Positions 14,397 through 20,950 of a stretch of 20,950 nt of DNA are shown one piece after another. Source of the stretch: Myxococcales bacterium. GTDB taxonomy: Bacteria > Myxococcota > Polyangia > Polyangiales > Polyangiaceae. Within the stretch, counting starts at the first letter, position 1, and each line of letters opens with the position of its first letter. The stretch spans positions 1 to 20,950 of the forward strand of contig JAGQIY010001252.1 in assembly GCA_020430865.1 (NCBI GenBank). Direction: 5' to 3'. A model generated the notes under the pieces. That model had not been told where the DNA came from and made no database searches. It was given only the letters and a program-made list of their open reading frames with translations. Made by a program: the position numbers and the translations under genes.

Positions 14397-15143
14397 ATGA
14401 GCCGACCACTCCGCTCCCTAGCCCTGACCCTGGCGCTCCTTTGCGCGGCCCCGACCGCCAGCGCCGCGCCGAAGGAGATCGAGGTCAAGGGCGCTCACAT
14501 CGAGCTGGGCGAGGTATGGACCGACGCTCCGGAGGACTATCGAGAGATCGATCTGGGGCGCGCGCCGCCTCCTGGCGCCAGCCGCCTGCTGAGCCGTGCG
14601 GCCGTCCTGCGGCAGGTCGAGGCGGCAGGCTTCGATCCCGCGAAGGTCGAGTTTCCCACCAGTGTTCGCGTGCGCTCCGCCGCCAGGAAGCTCACCAGCG
14701 AAGAACTCGAAGAGCTCGTCACACCCGCCATCAGCGAAGCACTGAAGACGGGCATCGAGCTGAAGAAGGTCAGCGTCTCCCGAGGCGTGACCTTGCCGCC
14801 GGATGCGACGCTGCAAGCGGTCGAGATGCCGAAGCCGCCGAAGCGGCGGGGCGCGTACCGCACCAGCGCCATCATCAAATGGGTGAGCGACTCCGAGACC
14901 GTGGCCCGTGTCCCGGTGAGCGTCACGCTGTACATCACCGATCGTGGCGCGAGCGCCGACATCGAGAAGGGCGCCAACGTCACCTTGGTCATCGAGCGCA
15001 AGGGCGCCCGGATCACCGCCCGCGGGCAAGCCCTGACGTCGGGCGACGCGGGGGACGTGATCCAGGTGCGCGTACTCAAGACCAACAAAGTGCTGCGCGC
15101 CCGCATCGAGTCGGAGCACGTGGCGAAAGTAGAGGAATCATGA
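14397..15143 (+). CDS. flgA: Flagellar P-ring assembly chaperone FlgA
   Basis: 248 residues. FlgA is a periplasmic chaperone for FlgI polymerisation around the rod. N-terminal signal peptide 'RSLALTLALLCAAPTASA' is cut near residue 23. The middle and C-terminal parts show the FlgA/SAF pattern: 'VSRGVTLPPDATLQAVEMP', then 'VARVPVSVTLYITDRGASADIEKGANVTLVIERKGARITARGQALTSGDAGDVIQVRVLKTNKVLRARI'; 'G..G..I.VR....K.v..a.V' is the family ending. ATG 14397 is chosen because GAGG lies eight bases upstream; GTG 14388, overlapping the flgG stop, would add three residues. It overlaps flgH by 4 bp. Confidence 0.9.
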   Translation: MSRPLRSLALTLALLCAAPTASAAPKEIEVKGAHIELGEVWTDAPEDYREIDLGRAPPPGASRLLSRAAVLRQVEAAGFDPAKVEFPTSVRVRSAARKLTSEELEELVTPAISEALKTGIELKKVSVSRGVTLPPDATLQAVEMPKPPKRRGAYRTSAIIKWVSDSETVARVPVSVTLYITDRGASADIEKGANVTLVIERKGARITARGQALTSGDAGDVIQVRVLKTNKVLRARIESEHVAKVEES

Positions 15144-15844
15144 GACAGATCGTCTTGCGCGCGCTGCTCGCCTGCGCCTGCTCGAGCATCGTTGCTTGCG
15201 GTCCACAGCACATCCGCGCCTTCAAGCAGCGGGAGCGCAACTATCACGAGGGCGACTACGCCGCCGCCCGCGGGGAGTCCGCCCCCAGCTCGGGCTCGTT
15301 GTACAGCGAAGCCGTCGCCGGCTACCTCGAGGATACGCGCGCTGTGCGCATCGGCGACGTGGTGCTGGTCCGCATCGACGAGTACGCGGACGCCAGCGGG
15401 AACGCTTCCACCAAGCTCAGCAAGGACAGCTCACGCAGTGCCGAGATGCAGTCCCTGCTGGGATTGGTCCCAGCGATCAAGAAGGCCTACCCGAACATCG
15501 ATCCCACCAAGCTCATGGCCATGGCGGCCTCCAGCGATTTCAACGGCAAGGGCGACACCACGCGATCCGGGCAGCTGAAGGGCAGCATCGCCGTGAAGGT
15601 GCGGCGTGAAATGCCCAACGGAGACCTGTTCATCGAGGGCACCAAGGTGGTGATGATCAACCACGAGGAGTACCACCTCTACATCTCTGGCTTGATTCGC
15701 CCCTCCGACATCGAGGGCGACAACTCGATCCAGTCGGGACGCATCGCCGACGCCCAGGTCGAGTTCACTGGCCGGGGCGACATCGACGACCAGACGGAGC
15801 GTGGCTGGTTGACGGCGCTCCTCGACTCCATCAACCCCTTCTGA
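15140..15844 (+). CDS. flgH: Flagellar L-ring lipoprotein FlgH
   Basis: 234 residues. FlgH builds the outer-membrane L ring, a bushing for the rod. The N-terminal signal ends in 'SSIVAC', so C20 is the likely lipidated residue. 'SLYSEAVAGYLEDTRAVRIGDVVLVRIDEYADASGNASTKLSKDSS' matches the FlgH core ('sl...... D.rA.rvGDi.tv.i.e...a...a.t...+.s'). 'GSIAVKVRREMPNGDLFIEGTKVVMINHEEYHLYISGLIRPSDIEGDNSIQSGRIADAQVEFTGRGDI' is the strongly conserved C-terminal block. ATG 15140 overlaps the flgA stop (ATGA). It is 12 bp before flgI. Confidence 0.95.
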   Translation: MRQIVLRALLACACSSIVACGPQHIRAFKQRERNYHEGDYAAARGESAPSSGSLYSEAVAGYLEDTRAVRIGDVVLVRIDEYADASGNASTKLSKDSSRSAEMQSLLGLVPAIKKAYPNIDPTKLMAMAASSDFNGKGDTTRSGQLKGSIAVKVRREMPNGDLFIEGTKVVMINHEEYHLYISGLIRPSDIEGDNSIQSGRIADAQVEFTGRGDIDDQTERGWLTALLDSINPF

Positions 15845-15856
15845 AAGGCGAAGTCG

Positions 15857-16963
15857 ATGCCCAAGCGCTGGCTCTCCCTGCTCGTCGTCCTCCTGGGACT
15901 CTCCGTCGGACACACCGCGAAGGCGGACCGCCTTCGCGACCTCGTCGACGTCGTGGGAGCCCGCGACAACCAGCTGATTGGCTACGGCGTGGTGGTCGGT
16001 CTGAACGGCACCGGCGACGATGTGTCCGCTCCGTTCGCCATGCAGTCACTCAGAGCGCTGCTGACTCGCTTGGGCGTCCAAGTGAGTGCCAAGCAGCTGC
16101 GTCTGAAGAACGTCGCCGCCGTGGTCATCACCGCGAACATCCCTGCGTTCTCGCGGCCAGGGCAGAAGCTCGACATCGTCGTGTCGTCGATCGGCAACTC
16201 CAGTTCCTTGCGCGGGGGTGTCCTGCTGCAGGCGCCGATGCGCGGCGCCGATCGCCGGGTCTATGCCGTCGCCCAGGGCCCGCTGCTCATCGGGGGGTTC
16301 TCTGCGTCGGGTGCCTCCGGATCCTCGAGCAAGACTGGTATCACCACCACTGGTCGCATCCCGGGCGGTGCGCTGATCGAGCGCGAGATCAAATCCAACT
16401 ACGCGAAGCAGGGCGTCCTCACGCTGTCGCTCCGTAGCCCGGACTTCCAGACGGCTCAGCGCATCGCCGACGCGGTGAACAAGGAACTCGGCAAGGGTAC
16501 CGCGACACCCCTCGACGGCGGGGCAGTGCGCGTCAAAGCGCCAAAGAAGCTGCGGGGCAAGCCCGTCAAGCTGTTGGCGCAGATCGGGGACATCGAGGTC
16601 ACCCCGGCCAGCGTCGCCCGCGTCGTGATCAACGAACGCACCGGCACCATCGTCGCTGGTGGCGACGTCCGACTCAGCCCCGTGGCCATCAGCCAGGGCG
16701 GCATCACCATCAACATCAAGGAGAAACCTCGCGTTTCTCAGCCGGAACCCCTCGCAGAGGGCAAGACGAAGGTGGTTACCGAGAGCGACATCGAGACCAC
16801 GGAGCAAACGCCTCCCGCGCTCACGTACCTCGAGGGCGCGGCATCCCTTGCCGACGTGGCGCAGGCCTTGTCCGTGTTCGGGGTTTCGCCTCGAGAGCTG
16901 GCAAGCATCCTGCAAGCACTCCGTTCTGCGGGCGCCCTGCGCGCCGAAGTGATCGTGCAATGA
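15857..16963 (+). CDS. flgI: Flagellar P-ring protein FlgI
   Basis: 368 residues, the usual size. FlgI is a periplasmic protein forming the P ring in the peptidoglycan layer. Signal peptide about 1-23 ends 'HTAKA'. The mature N-terminus 'DRLRDLVDVVGARDNQLIGYGVVVGLNGTGDD' is the FlgI signature. Further motifs: 'LLTRLGVQVSAKQLRLKNVAAVVITANIPAFSRPGQKLDIVVSSIGNSSSLRGGVLLQAPMRGADRRVYAVAQGP' and 'ARVVINERTGTIVAGGDVRLSPVAISQGGITI'. 'LADVAQALSVFGVSPRELASILQALRSAGALRAEVIVQ' closes it. ATG 15857 with AAGGCG upstream. It overlaps flgJ by 4 bp. Confidence 0.97.
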   Translation: MPKRWLSLLVVLLGLSVGHTAKADRLRDLVDVVGARDNQLIGYGVVVGLNGTGDDVSAPFAMQSLRALLTRLGVQVSAKQLRLKNVAAVVITANIPAFSRPGQKLDIVVSSIGNSSSLRGGVLLQAPMRGADRRVYAVAQGPLLIGGFSASGASGSSSKTGITTTGRIPGGALIEREIKSNYAKQGVLTLSLRSPDFQTAQRIADAVNKELGKGTATPLDGGAVRVKAPKKLRGKPVKLLAQIGDIEVTPASVARVVINERTGTIVAGGDVRLSPVAISQGGITINIKEKPRVSQPEPLAEGKTKVVTESDIETTEQTPPALTYLEGAASLADVAQALSVFGVSPRELASILQALRSAGALRAEVIVQ

Positions 16964-17280
16964 GTATCGCGGCCACATCCCCCGTCCTCCCCGAGAGCCA
17001 GGCGGCAAGCGCCCTGGAGGCCAAGGCCAAGGCCAAGGCGCCGCCGAAGCCATCTCCGGAGATCCTCGACGCAGCTCGAAAGTTCGAAGCGATCTTCGTG
17101 CGGCAGCTGCTGTCGTCCCTCGAGAAGACCACTCAGATGGGTGGCGAGAAAGGCACCCAGGGCAGCGTCTACGGCTCGATGGTCGTCTCCAGCATGGCAG
17201 ACTCCATCAGCGCCGCCGGAGGCCTCGGCCTCGGCGAACTGGTGGCTCAAGCCATGATGCAGGCGGAGAAACACACATGA
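16960..17280 (+). CDS. flgJ: Rod-binding protein FlgJ (N-terminal-domain type)
   Basis: 106 residues. It corresponds to the N-terminal half of enterobacterial FlgJ, which caps the growing rod. 'LDAARKFEAIFVRQLLSSLEKTT' (about 36-58) and 'GSVYGSMVVSSMADSISAAGGLGLGELVAQAMM' (about 68-100) are the rod-binding motifs. The C-terminal glucosaminidase domain is absent, as in many lineages outside the beta/gamma groups; a separate peptidoglycan hydrolase must then open the wall, and none is in the window. ATG overlaps the flgI stop (ATGA). The first 30 residues are Ala/Lys/Pro-rich. Confidence 0.9.
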   Translation: MSIAATSPVLPESQAASALEAKAKAKAPPKPSPEILDAARKFEAIFVRQLLSSLEKTTQMGGEKGTQGSVYGSMVVSSMADSISAAGGLGLGELVAQAMMQAEKHT

Positions 17281-17404
17281 AGTCGCTGCCCTGCAACGAT
17301 AGCGCCGCGCCGCGTGCGTTTTCTCCTCAAGGCTTCCTGGCGCGATCCGTTCACCAGGCCGGAGCGGCACCAACCTTCGTCGCTCGTGTCAATCGGAGGA
17401 CCCA

Positions 17405-17695
17405 ATGAAGGGAGTCAGCAACAACCCCGCCCTCTCCGCCTATCAGCGCATGGCCGTCAAGCCCATCAGCGCGACCCAGGCAACGGGGAAGGCGGAGCAA
17501 GTCACCCAGAGTTCCACGCCGCGCCCCCAGGACGCGGCGAAGGTCAGCATCTCGAGCGAAGCTCGTGAGATGGCCGGGGCCGCCGGTGGAGTCCGCACGG
17601 AAAAGGTCGCAGCGCTCAAGGCCGCGATCGCCGACGGCTCCTTCCAGGTGGACTCGTCCGCCATCGCCACGCGCCTCGTCGACGAGGTGGGCTAA
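17405..17695 (+). CDS. flgM: Anti-sigma28 factor FlgM
   Basis: 96 residues. FlgM holds sigma28 (FliA) inactive until the hook is complete and FlgM is exported. 'AAKVSISSEAREMAG' (about 44-58) and 'VRTEKVAALKAAIADGSFQVDSSAIATRLVDEV' (about 63-95) match the family's 'V.lS..A+.l' and 'R.ekV..lK..I..G.Y.vd...iA..ll'. The N-terminal 40 residues are unstructured, as expected for an exported, mostly disordered protein. ATG with GGAGG upstream. A 124-bp gap follows flgJ; I see no sigma28 or sigma54 box in it. No fliA gene is in the window. Confidence 0.87.
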   Translation: MKGVSNNPALSAYQRMAVKPISATQATGKAEQVTQSSTPRPQDAAKVSISSEAREMAGAAGGVRTEKVAALKAAIADGSFQVDSSAIATRLVDEVG

Positions 17696-17701
17696 CCCCA
17701 A

Positions 17702-17720
17702 GCGCACCCCTAGGGTGCGC
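17702..17720 (+). other. Hairpin between flgM and flgN
   Basis: Perfect 8-bp stem GCGCACCC / GGGTGCGC with loop CTA, six bases after the flgM stop. There is no T-run, so it is at most a weak terminator; a stability element for flgM mRNA is an alternative. Confidence 0.5.
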
Positions 17721-17821
17721 GGCCCCGGCCCAGGCTCTCGAGCTTGGTCAGGCAGGGCTGCGAGTCTGACGACTCGCCGCTCGAGGGGGTTGGTCCATCT
17801 CCACACCGGAGGCATCGGACC

Positions 17822-18199
17822 ATGTCGCAGAACACCCCCAATCTCGAGTCAACCCTCAACGAACTGGAAGCGCTTCTGCTCGCCGAGCAAGAGGCGCTAC
17901 GCGTGTTGGATCACGCTGGCCTCGATCATTGCCGCGAGGCGAAAGCCGACCTCGACACACGACTCCGCGCGTTCCCGAAGGAGCAGTTCGTCGCTGCCCA
18001 GCGCGAGCAACTGGAGCGCATCAAGCAGCAAGCCATCTCGAACCAGCTGCTGTTGATCCACGCGCGCGCCTGCGTGAAATCGATGCTGGATCTCGCTACT
18101 GGCAACCACTTCGATGGGTATAGCGGCAAGAACGGCCAGAGCTTGAACCGTTCTGGTGCGACGACCAGCAGCCCGGTGCGTTTGAGCTTCAGGAGCTGA
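17822..18199 (+). CDS. flgN: Flagellar chaperone FlgN
   Basis: 125 residues. FlgN-type proteins are small helical chaperones for the hook-filament junction proteins FlgK and FlgL. It is nearly all helical: 'LESTLNELEALLLAEQEALRVLDHAGLDHCREAKADLDTRLRAF' (about 8-51) gives the typical FlgN opening, then a second long helix to about 92 and an unstructured Ser-rich tail. Start ATG 17822 after GGAGG; the frame extends upstream, but that part is intergenic. It ends 2 bp before flgK, exactly where flgN is expected. The call depends on position as well as on the weakly conserved sequence. Confidence 0.8.
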   Translation: MSQNTPNLESTLNELEALLLAEQEALRVLDHAGLDHCREAKADLDTRLRAFPKEQFVAAQREQLERIKQQAISNQLLLIHARACVKSMLDLATGNHFDGYSGKNGQSLNRSGATTSSPVRLSFRS

Positions 18200-18201
18200 G
18201 C

Positions 18202-19593
18202 ATGTCCCTCAATTCCTTGATGTACACCGCCCGGGACGCGATGAGCGCCCAGTCCTATGGCCTGAACGTAACGGGCCAGAACATCTCCAACGCCAACACC
18301 GCTGGTTACGTCCGCAGGGATCCAATCCTCGTGACGCGAGCGCTGGGAACGATGGACTACGGCGGCGTCCAGGTCGAGGGCCTGCGCCGGGCGGCGGACC
18401 AGTTCACGGAGCGGCGCTACCTCGAGGCCGTGGGTCTCTCCTCCGCCGCCAGTGAACACGACAACCAGCTCTCTCGTCTCGAGAGCCTGTTCAACGACGG
18501 AGCGGGCTCTGGACTCGGCACCGCCTTCGACCAGCTGTTCGGCGCCTTCTCGGATCTCACCAGCAACCCCGCCGATCCTGCAGCACGCATGGCAGTGCTG
18601 AGCCGCGCAGAGGATCTGGCGGCTCGCTTTCGCAGCACGGGGGACGCGATCGCGACTCAGCGCTCCGAACTGCTCAGCTCGGCGAAGGACTCCACGGATC
18701 AGATCAACCAACTCGCAGACAAGCTCGCAGAGCTCAACCGGAAGATCAGCGTCGCCAAGGGCGCCGGCTCCGACGCCGCGGACCTGGAAGACCAGCAAGC
18801 CCAGGCGCTGAACAAGCTGTCCGAGCTGATCGATGTCCACACCTTCCCTGACTCGAAGGGTGGTCTGGTGGTTCAGGTCGCTGGCACGACCCTGGTCGAG
18901 GGCGCCGAGGTGCAGAAGCTGAGCATCGATGTGGATCCTTCGGGAAACATCCAGCTCTTGGCGGCGCGAGGCAACGCCCCAGGTAGTGACATCACCCGCC
19001 ACCTGAGCGGCGGCAAGCTGGCCGGGATTCGCGACGCGCGAGACGTCGATCTGGCAGAGGTCCAGAACAGGCTGGACGAGCTGGCCTTCGACTTCGCAAC
19101 GGCGGTCAACACTCAGCACGCCGCCGGCTTCGGCAAGGATGGAGTCAGCGGTCGAAGCCTGTTCAGCGTCTCCGCGACCGCAGCGGGAGCCGCGCGCTCG
19201 TTGTCACTGGATCCAGCAGTGCAAGGCAACCCCGACGCGATCGCGGCGGCTTCCAGCGCGGCGACCTTGCCGGGAGGCTCTGGCAACAGCCTGCTGCTCC
19301 AAGGGCTCGGCACCAGCCTGCTCGCAAGCGGCGGCACCCGGAGCCCCAGCGAGGCCTACTCGGATCTCGTGGGTGACGTCGGCACGCGACGTGCAGCGTC
19401 CCAGAGCGACGTCGGTGTGCGCGCCGCGATGCAGGACCAGGTCTACGCCATGAAGGAGTCGGCCAGCGGCGTCAGCCTGGACGAAGAGATGGTCAACCTG
19501 ACTCGTTACCAACGCGCCTACGAGGCGGCCACGAAGGTGATCTCCACCGTCGATCAGATGCTGGAGGAGTTGATCGGTCGACTAGGCCGCTGA
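18202..19593 (+). CDS. flgK: Flagellar hook-associated protein 1 FlgK
   Basis: 463 residues, somewhat short for FlgK (547 in enterobacteria). FlgK joins hook to filament. The N-terminus 'SLNSLMYTARDAMSAQSYGLNVTGQNISNANTAGYVRRDPIL' is the FlgK form of the axial N-terminal motif. 'SRLESLFNDGAGSGLGTAFDQLFGAFSDLTSNPADPAARMAVL' is highly characteristic ('s.le..f.e....gl...l..ff.a..dla..P.d...r..vl'). The C-terminus 'GVSLDEEMVNLTRYQRAYEAATKVISTVDQMLEELI' is the family ending. ATG with GGAG upstream. The central variable domain is reduced. Confidence 0.96.
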   Translation: MSLNSLMYTARDAMSAQSYGLNVTGQNISNANTAGYVRRDPILVTRALGTMDYGGVQVEGLRRAADQFTERRYLEAVGLSSAASEHDNQLSRLESLFNDGAGSGLGTAFDQLFGAFSDLTSNPADPAARMAVLSRAEDLAARFRSTGDAIATQRSELLSSAKDSTDQINQLADKLAELNRKISVAKGAGSDAADLEDQQAQALNKLSELIDVHTFPDSKGGLVVQVAGTTLVEGAEVQKLSIDVDPSGNIQLLAARGNAPGSDITRHLSGGKLAGIRDARDVDLAEVQNRLDELAFDFATAVNTQHAAGFGKDGVSGRSLFSVSATAAGAARSLSLDPAVQGNPDAIAAASSAATLPGGSGNSLLLQGLGTSLLASGGTRSPSEAYSDLVGDVGTRRAASQSDVGVRAAMQDQVYAMKESASGVSLDEEMVNLTRYQRAYEAATKVISTVDQMLEELIGRLGR

Positions 19594-19621
19594 GCGTGAG
19601 CGTAGATAGGAACTTCCAACC

Positions 19622-20500
19622 ATGCGAGTCACTGACAACCTGCGGTTCTTCAACGTTCAACGTAACCTCTCGTCTCTTTCCTCACGGCAAGCACAGGTGG
19701 CGCAGCAGGCAGCGACCGGCATGCGGATCAACGCACCCTCGGACGACGCCACGGGAGCCAGCGAGCTGGTGCGCATCGACTCGAGTCTGCAGAGGATGGA
19801 CTCCTACAAGCGCTCGATCGGTACGGCGAGGGACGACGCTTCCTTGGCCGAAGCGACGCTGGGGGCGGCGAGTGGGCTATTCGACCGAGCCCGCGAGCTC
19901 GCCCTCCAGGGCTCCAACGGTACGCTGAGCGCCAACGAACGCAGCATGCTCGCGGGGGAGATCAAGTCGCTACGAGAGCAGCTGACTGACCTGGCCAACA
20001 CCAGGGGCTCCCGCGGCTATCTATTCGCCGGCAGTCAGACCGACAGCGCGCCCTTCGACGTCAGCGGGACGTTCAGCGGGGATCAGGCCGCCCAGCGCAT
20101 CGAGGCGGGTCCTGGACTCACCGTGCAGGTGAACAGCGACGGAGCCACGGCCTTCACCTCGGTTGGGGGTCAGGATACCTTCGGAGCGCTGAGCAACCTG
20201 GAAGCCGCGCTGCTCGCCAATGATCCGGCGGCGACCGCCGCCAGCCTGGGGGCTCTGGATCGCTCGAAGCAGCAGCTGACCGGAGCACGAGCCGGCGCGG
20301 GGCTGCTGATCAACCGACTGGATACGGCTGACGCGGCGGTGGACACCGGAAAGCTCAGCCTGACAGAGCACCGGAGTCACGTGGGAGATGCCGACGCCTT
20401 CGAAGCGTACTCCCAGCTGATGAGCCTCTCTAGCTCGATCGAGCAGGCGATCGCGGTCGCGAAGAACACGCTCAACCTCTCCTCGGTCTCACGCTTCTGA
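19622..20500 (+). CDS. flgL: Flagellar hook-associated protein 3 FlgL
   Basis: 292 residues. FlgL is the second junction protein and is flagellin-like. The N-terminal 'MRVTDNLRFFNVQRNLSSLSSRQAQVAQQAATGMRINAPSDDATGASELVRIDSSLQRMDSYKRSI' matches FlgL ('R....m.......nl.....r......q..tG.ri..psdDp..a'). 'SRGYLFAGSQTDSAPFDVSG' is the FlgL-specific block, which excludes flagellin. The C-terminal helix 'DAFEAYSQLMSLSSSIEQAIAVAKNTLNLSSVSRF' lacks a terminal aromatic-rich flagellin motif. It is 28 bp after flgK. A hairpin (20557-20587) follows it. Confidence 0.95.
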   Translation: MRVTDNLRFFNVQRNLSSLSSRQAQVAQQAATGMRINAPSDDATGASELVRIDSSLQRMDSYKRSIGTARDDASLAEATLGAASGLFDRARELALQGSNGTLSANERSMLAGEIKSLREQLTDLANTRGSRGYLFAGSQTDSAPFDVSGTFSGDQAAQRIEAGPGLTVQVNSDGATAFTSVGGQDTFGALSNLEAALLANDPAATAASLGALDRSKQQLTGARAGAGLLINRLDTADAAVDTGKLSLTEHRSHVGDADAFEAYSQLMSLSSSIEQAIAVAKNTLNLSSVSRF

Positions 20501-20556
20501 TCCGCTAGCCAAGCGGCTGACGCGAGCGGTGCCGCCAGGCGCAGGCGTCCCCAACT

Positions 20557-20587
20557 CAGCGGCCCCGTTTCCCGACGGTGGTCGCTG
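20557..20587 (+). terminator. Candidate terminator hairpin after flgL
   Basis: Arms CAGCGGCC / GGTCGCTG with inner CCGT / ACGG give 12 pairs (one G-U, one bulged T) around a 6-base loop. The downstream sequence ATTGCGTTCCTCC is only partly T-rich, so termination may be inefficient. It separates flgL from the csrA promoter. Confidence 0.5.
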
Positions 20588-20640
20588 ATTGCGTTCCTCC
20601 CCCCCAACCAACCGTGAGCCAGCGTCGTCGGCCAGCACGA

Positions 20641-20655
20641 TTCTCAAGCTGAGAA
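20641..20655. promoter_or_regulatory. Perfect dyad just upstream of the csrA promoter
   Basis: TTCTCA-AGC-TGAGAA is a perfect 6-bp inverted repeat ending four bases before the -24 element. Such a position could hold a repressor or activator site. No known regulator is assigned. Confidence 0.4.
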
Positions 20656-20658
20656 ACC

Positions 20659-20674
20659 TGGCACCCAGCGTGCA
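20659..20674 (+). promoter_or_regulatory. Sigma54 promoter for csrA
   Basis: TGGCACCCAGCGTGCA fits TGGCAC-N5-TTGCA with one change (GTGCA). The GC element puts the start near 20685, one base before the csrA ATG, so the transcript would be effectively leaderless. Confidence 0.65.
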
Positions 20675-20685
20675 TTGAGCCAGGC

Positions 20686-20950
20686 ATGCTGATCATCGCG
20701 AGACGAGTGGGCCAACGCATCGTGCTGGGTGACGACATCGAGATTCACGTCACCGCGCTGAGCCGCAAGGTGGTGAAGATCGGCATCGTCGCTCCCCGGG
20801 GCCGCGCGGTGCTGAGGGGCGCAGTCCACGACAGCAGTGGGGAAGCCAAGGAGGCCGCGGTGGACGCGAGCCTCGAGGCGGCGGAGTATCTCGGTGTACA
20901 GGTCAAGCCCACAGCCCTGCTCTTCACGGTGATCCGCCGGGTGCCGCGCG
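20686..20950 (+). CDS. csrA: Carbon storage regulator CsrA with long C-terminal extension (cut by window edge)
   Basis: Open frame of 88 codons to the window edge. CsrA is a dimeric RNA-binding repressor; in many flagellated bacteria it holds flagellin mRNA in check and is titrated by FliW. Residues 1-50, 'MLIIARRVGQRIVLGDDIEI...KVVKIGIVAPRGRAVLRGAV', follow the CsrA fold strand for strand; R6 and the key RNA-contact R44 are present. L4 is replaced by Ile, and the usual 'VHREE' is 'VLRGAV'. CsrA normally ends near residue 60-75; here the frame continues with 'EAAVDASLEAAEYLGV' and 'LLFTVIRRVPR'. The extension weakly recalls the C-terminal part of FliW, but this is not secure. The start is fixed by family conservation; only a weak CCAGG precedes it. 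Confidence 0.8.
   Translation, partial: MLIIARRVGQRIVLGDDIEIHVTALSRKVVKIGIVAPRGRAVLRGAVHDSSGEAKEAAVDASLEAAEYLGVQVKPTALLFTVIRRVPR

Noticed and set aside
17281..17404. Possible promoter for flgM (TGGCGCGATCCGTTCA)
   Set aside because: The -12 GC dinucleotide is absent, and no sigma28-like pair was found; flgM is probably read through from flgJ.
17926..19119. 397-codon open frame antisense to flgN and flgK
   Set aside because: It is a shadow of real genes on the other strand, with no signal peptide, domain or upstream ribosome-binding site; the sense strand encodes clear FlgK motifs.

Overview
The window is one continuous flagellar structural locus from a high-GC Gram-negative bacterium. FlgH (L-ring lipoprotein), FlgI (P-ring) and FlgA show a two-membrane envelope. 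A lipoprotein with a Cys-rich NTDCPPGYECSRGGC motif followed by an Asp/Ala-rich tail is a style common in Myxococcota. That lineage (a flagellated member of Myxococcota or a neighbouring deltaproteobacterial group) is therefore my best guess. It is inferred from protein style only.

Left half (1-10689, minus strand): read in the direction of transcription, flgB-flgC-fliE, a 453-bp gap, then fliF-fliG-fliH-fliI-fliJ-fliK-flgD-flgE-fliL-fliM (fliM cut by the window edge). It encodes the proximal rod, MS ring, switch, export ATPase with its stator and stalk, hook-length control, hook cap, hook and stator-associated FliL. Many genes overlap by 1-14 bp, so translation is probably coupled.

Centre (10690-13555): a divergent regulatory hub. 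A sigma54-type box faces flgB, and another faces a plus-strand sigma54 activator that has the AAA+ and Fis-type HTH domains but no receiver domain. A strong terminator closes that gene. A near-perfect sigma54 box then opens a two-gene unit of unknown function: a small predicted outer-membrane beta-barrel protein and a Cys/Asp-rich lipoprotein.

Right half (13556-20950, plus strand): another perfect sigma54 box precedes flgG-flgA-flgH-flgI-flgJ-flgM-flgN-flgK-flgL (distal rod, P and L rings, rod-binding protein, anti-sigma28, hook-filament junction proteins and their chaperone). A hairpin and a further sigma54 box follow, then csrA, which runs off the edge with an unusually long C-terminal extension.

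Main points of interest: (1) six -24/-12 boxes placed before transcription units, with the likely activator encoded in their midst; (2) an approximately 69-bp leader sequence with a hairpin, shared between the fliF and beta-barrel promoters; (3) the uncharacterised sigma54-driven envelope gene pair inside a flagellar locus; (4) csrA and the beta-barrel gene, whose predicted transcription starts fall within one base of the start codon; (5) a very short FliK, and no flgF beside flgG. No tRNA, rRNA, CRISPR array or transposase gene was seen.
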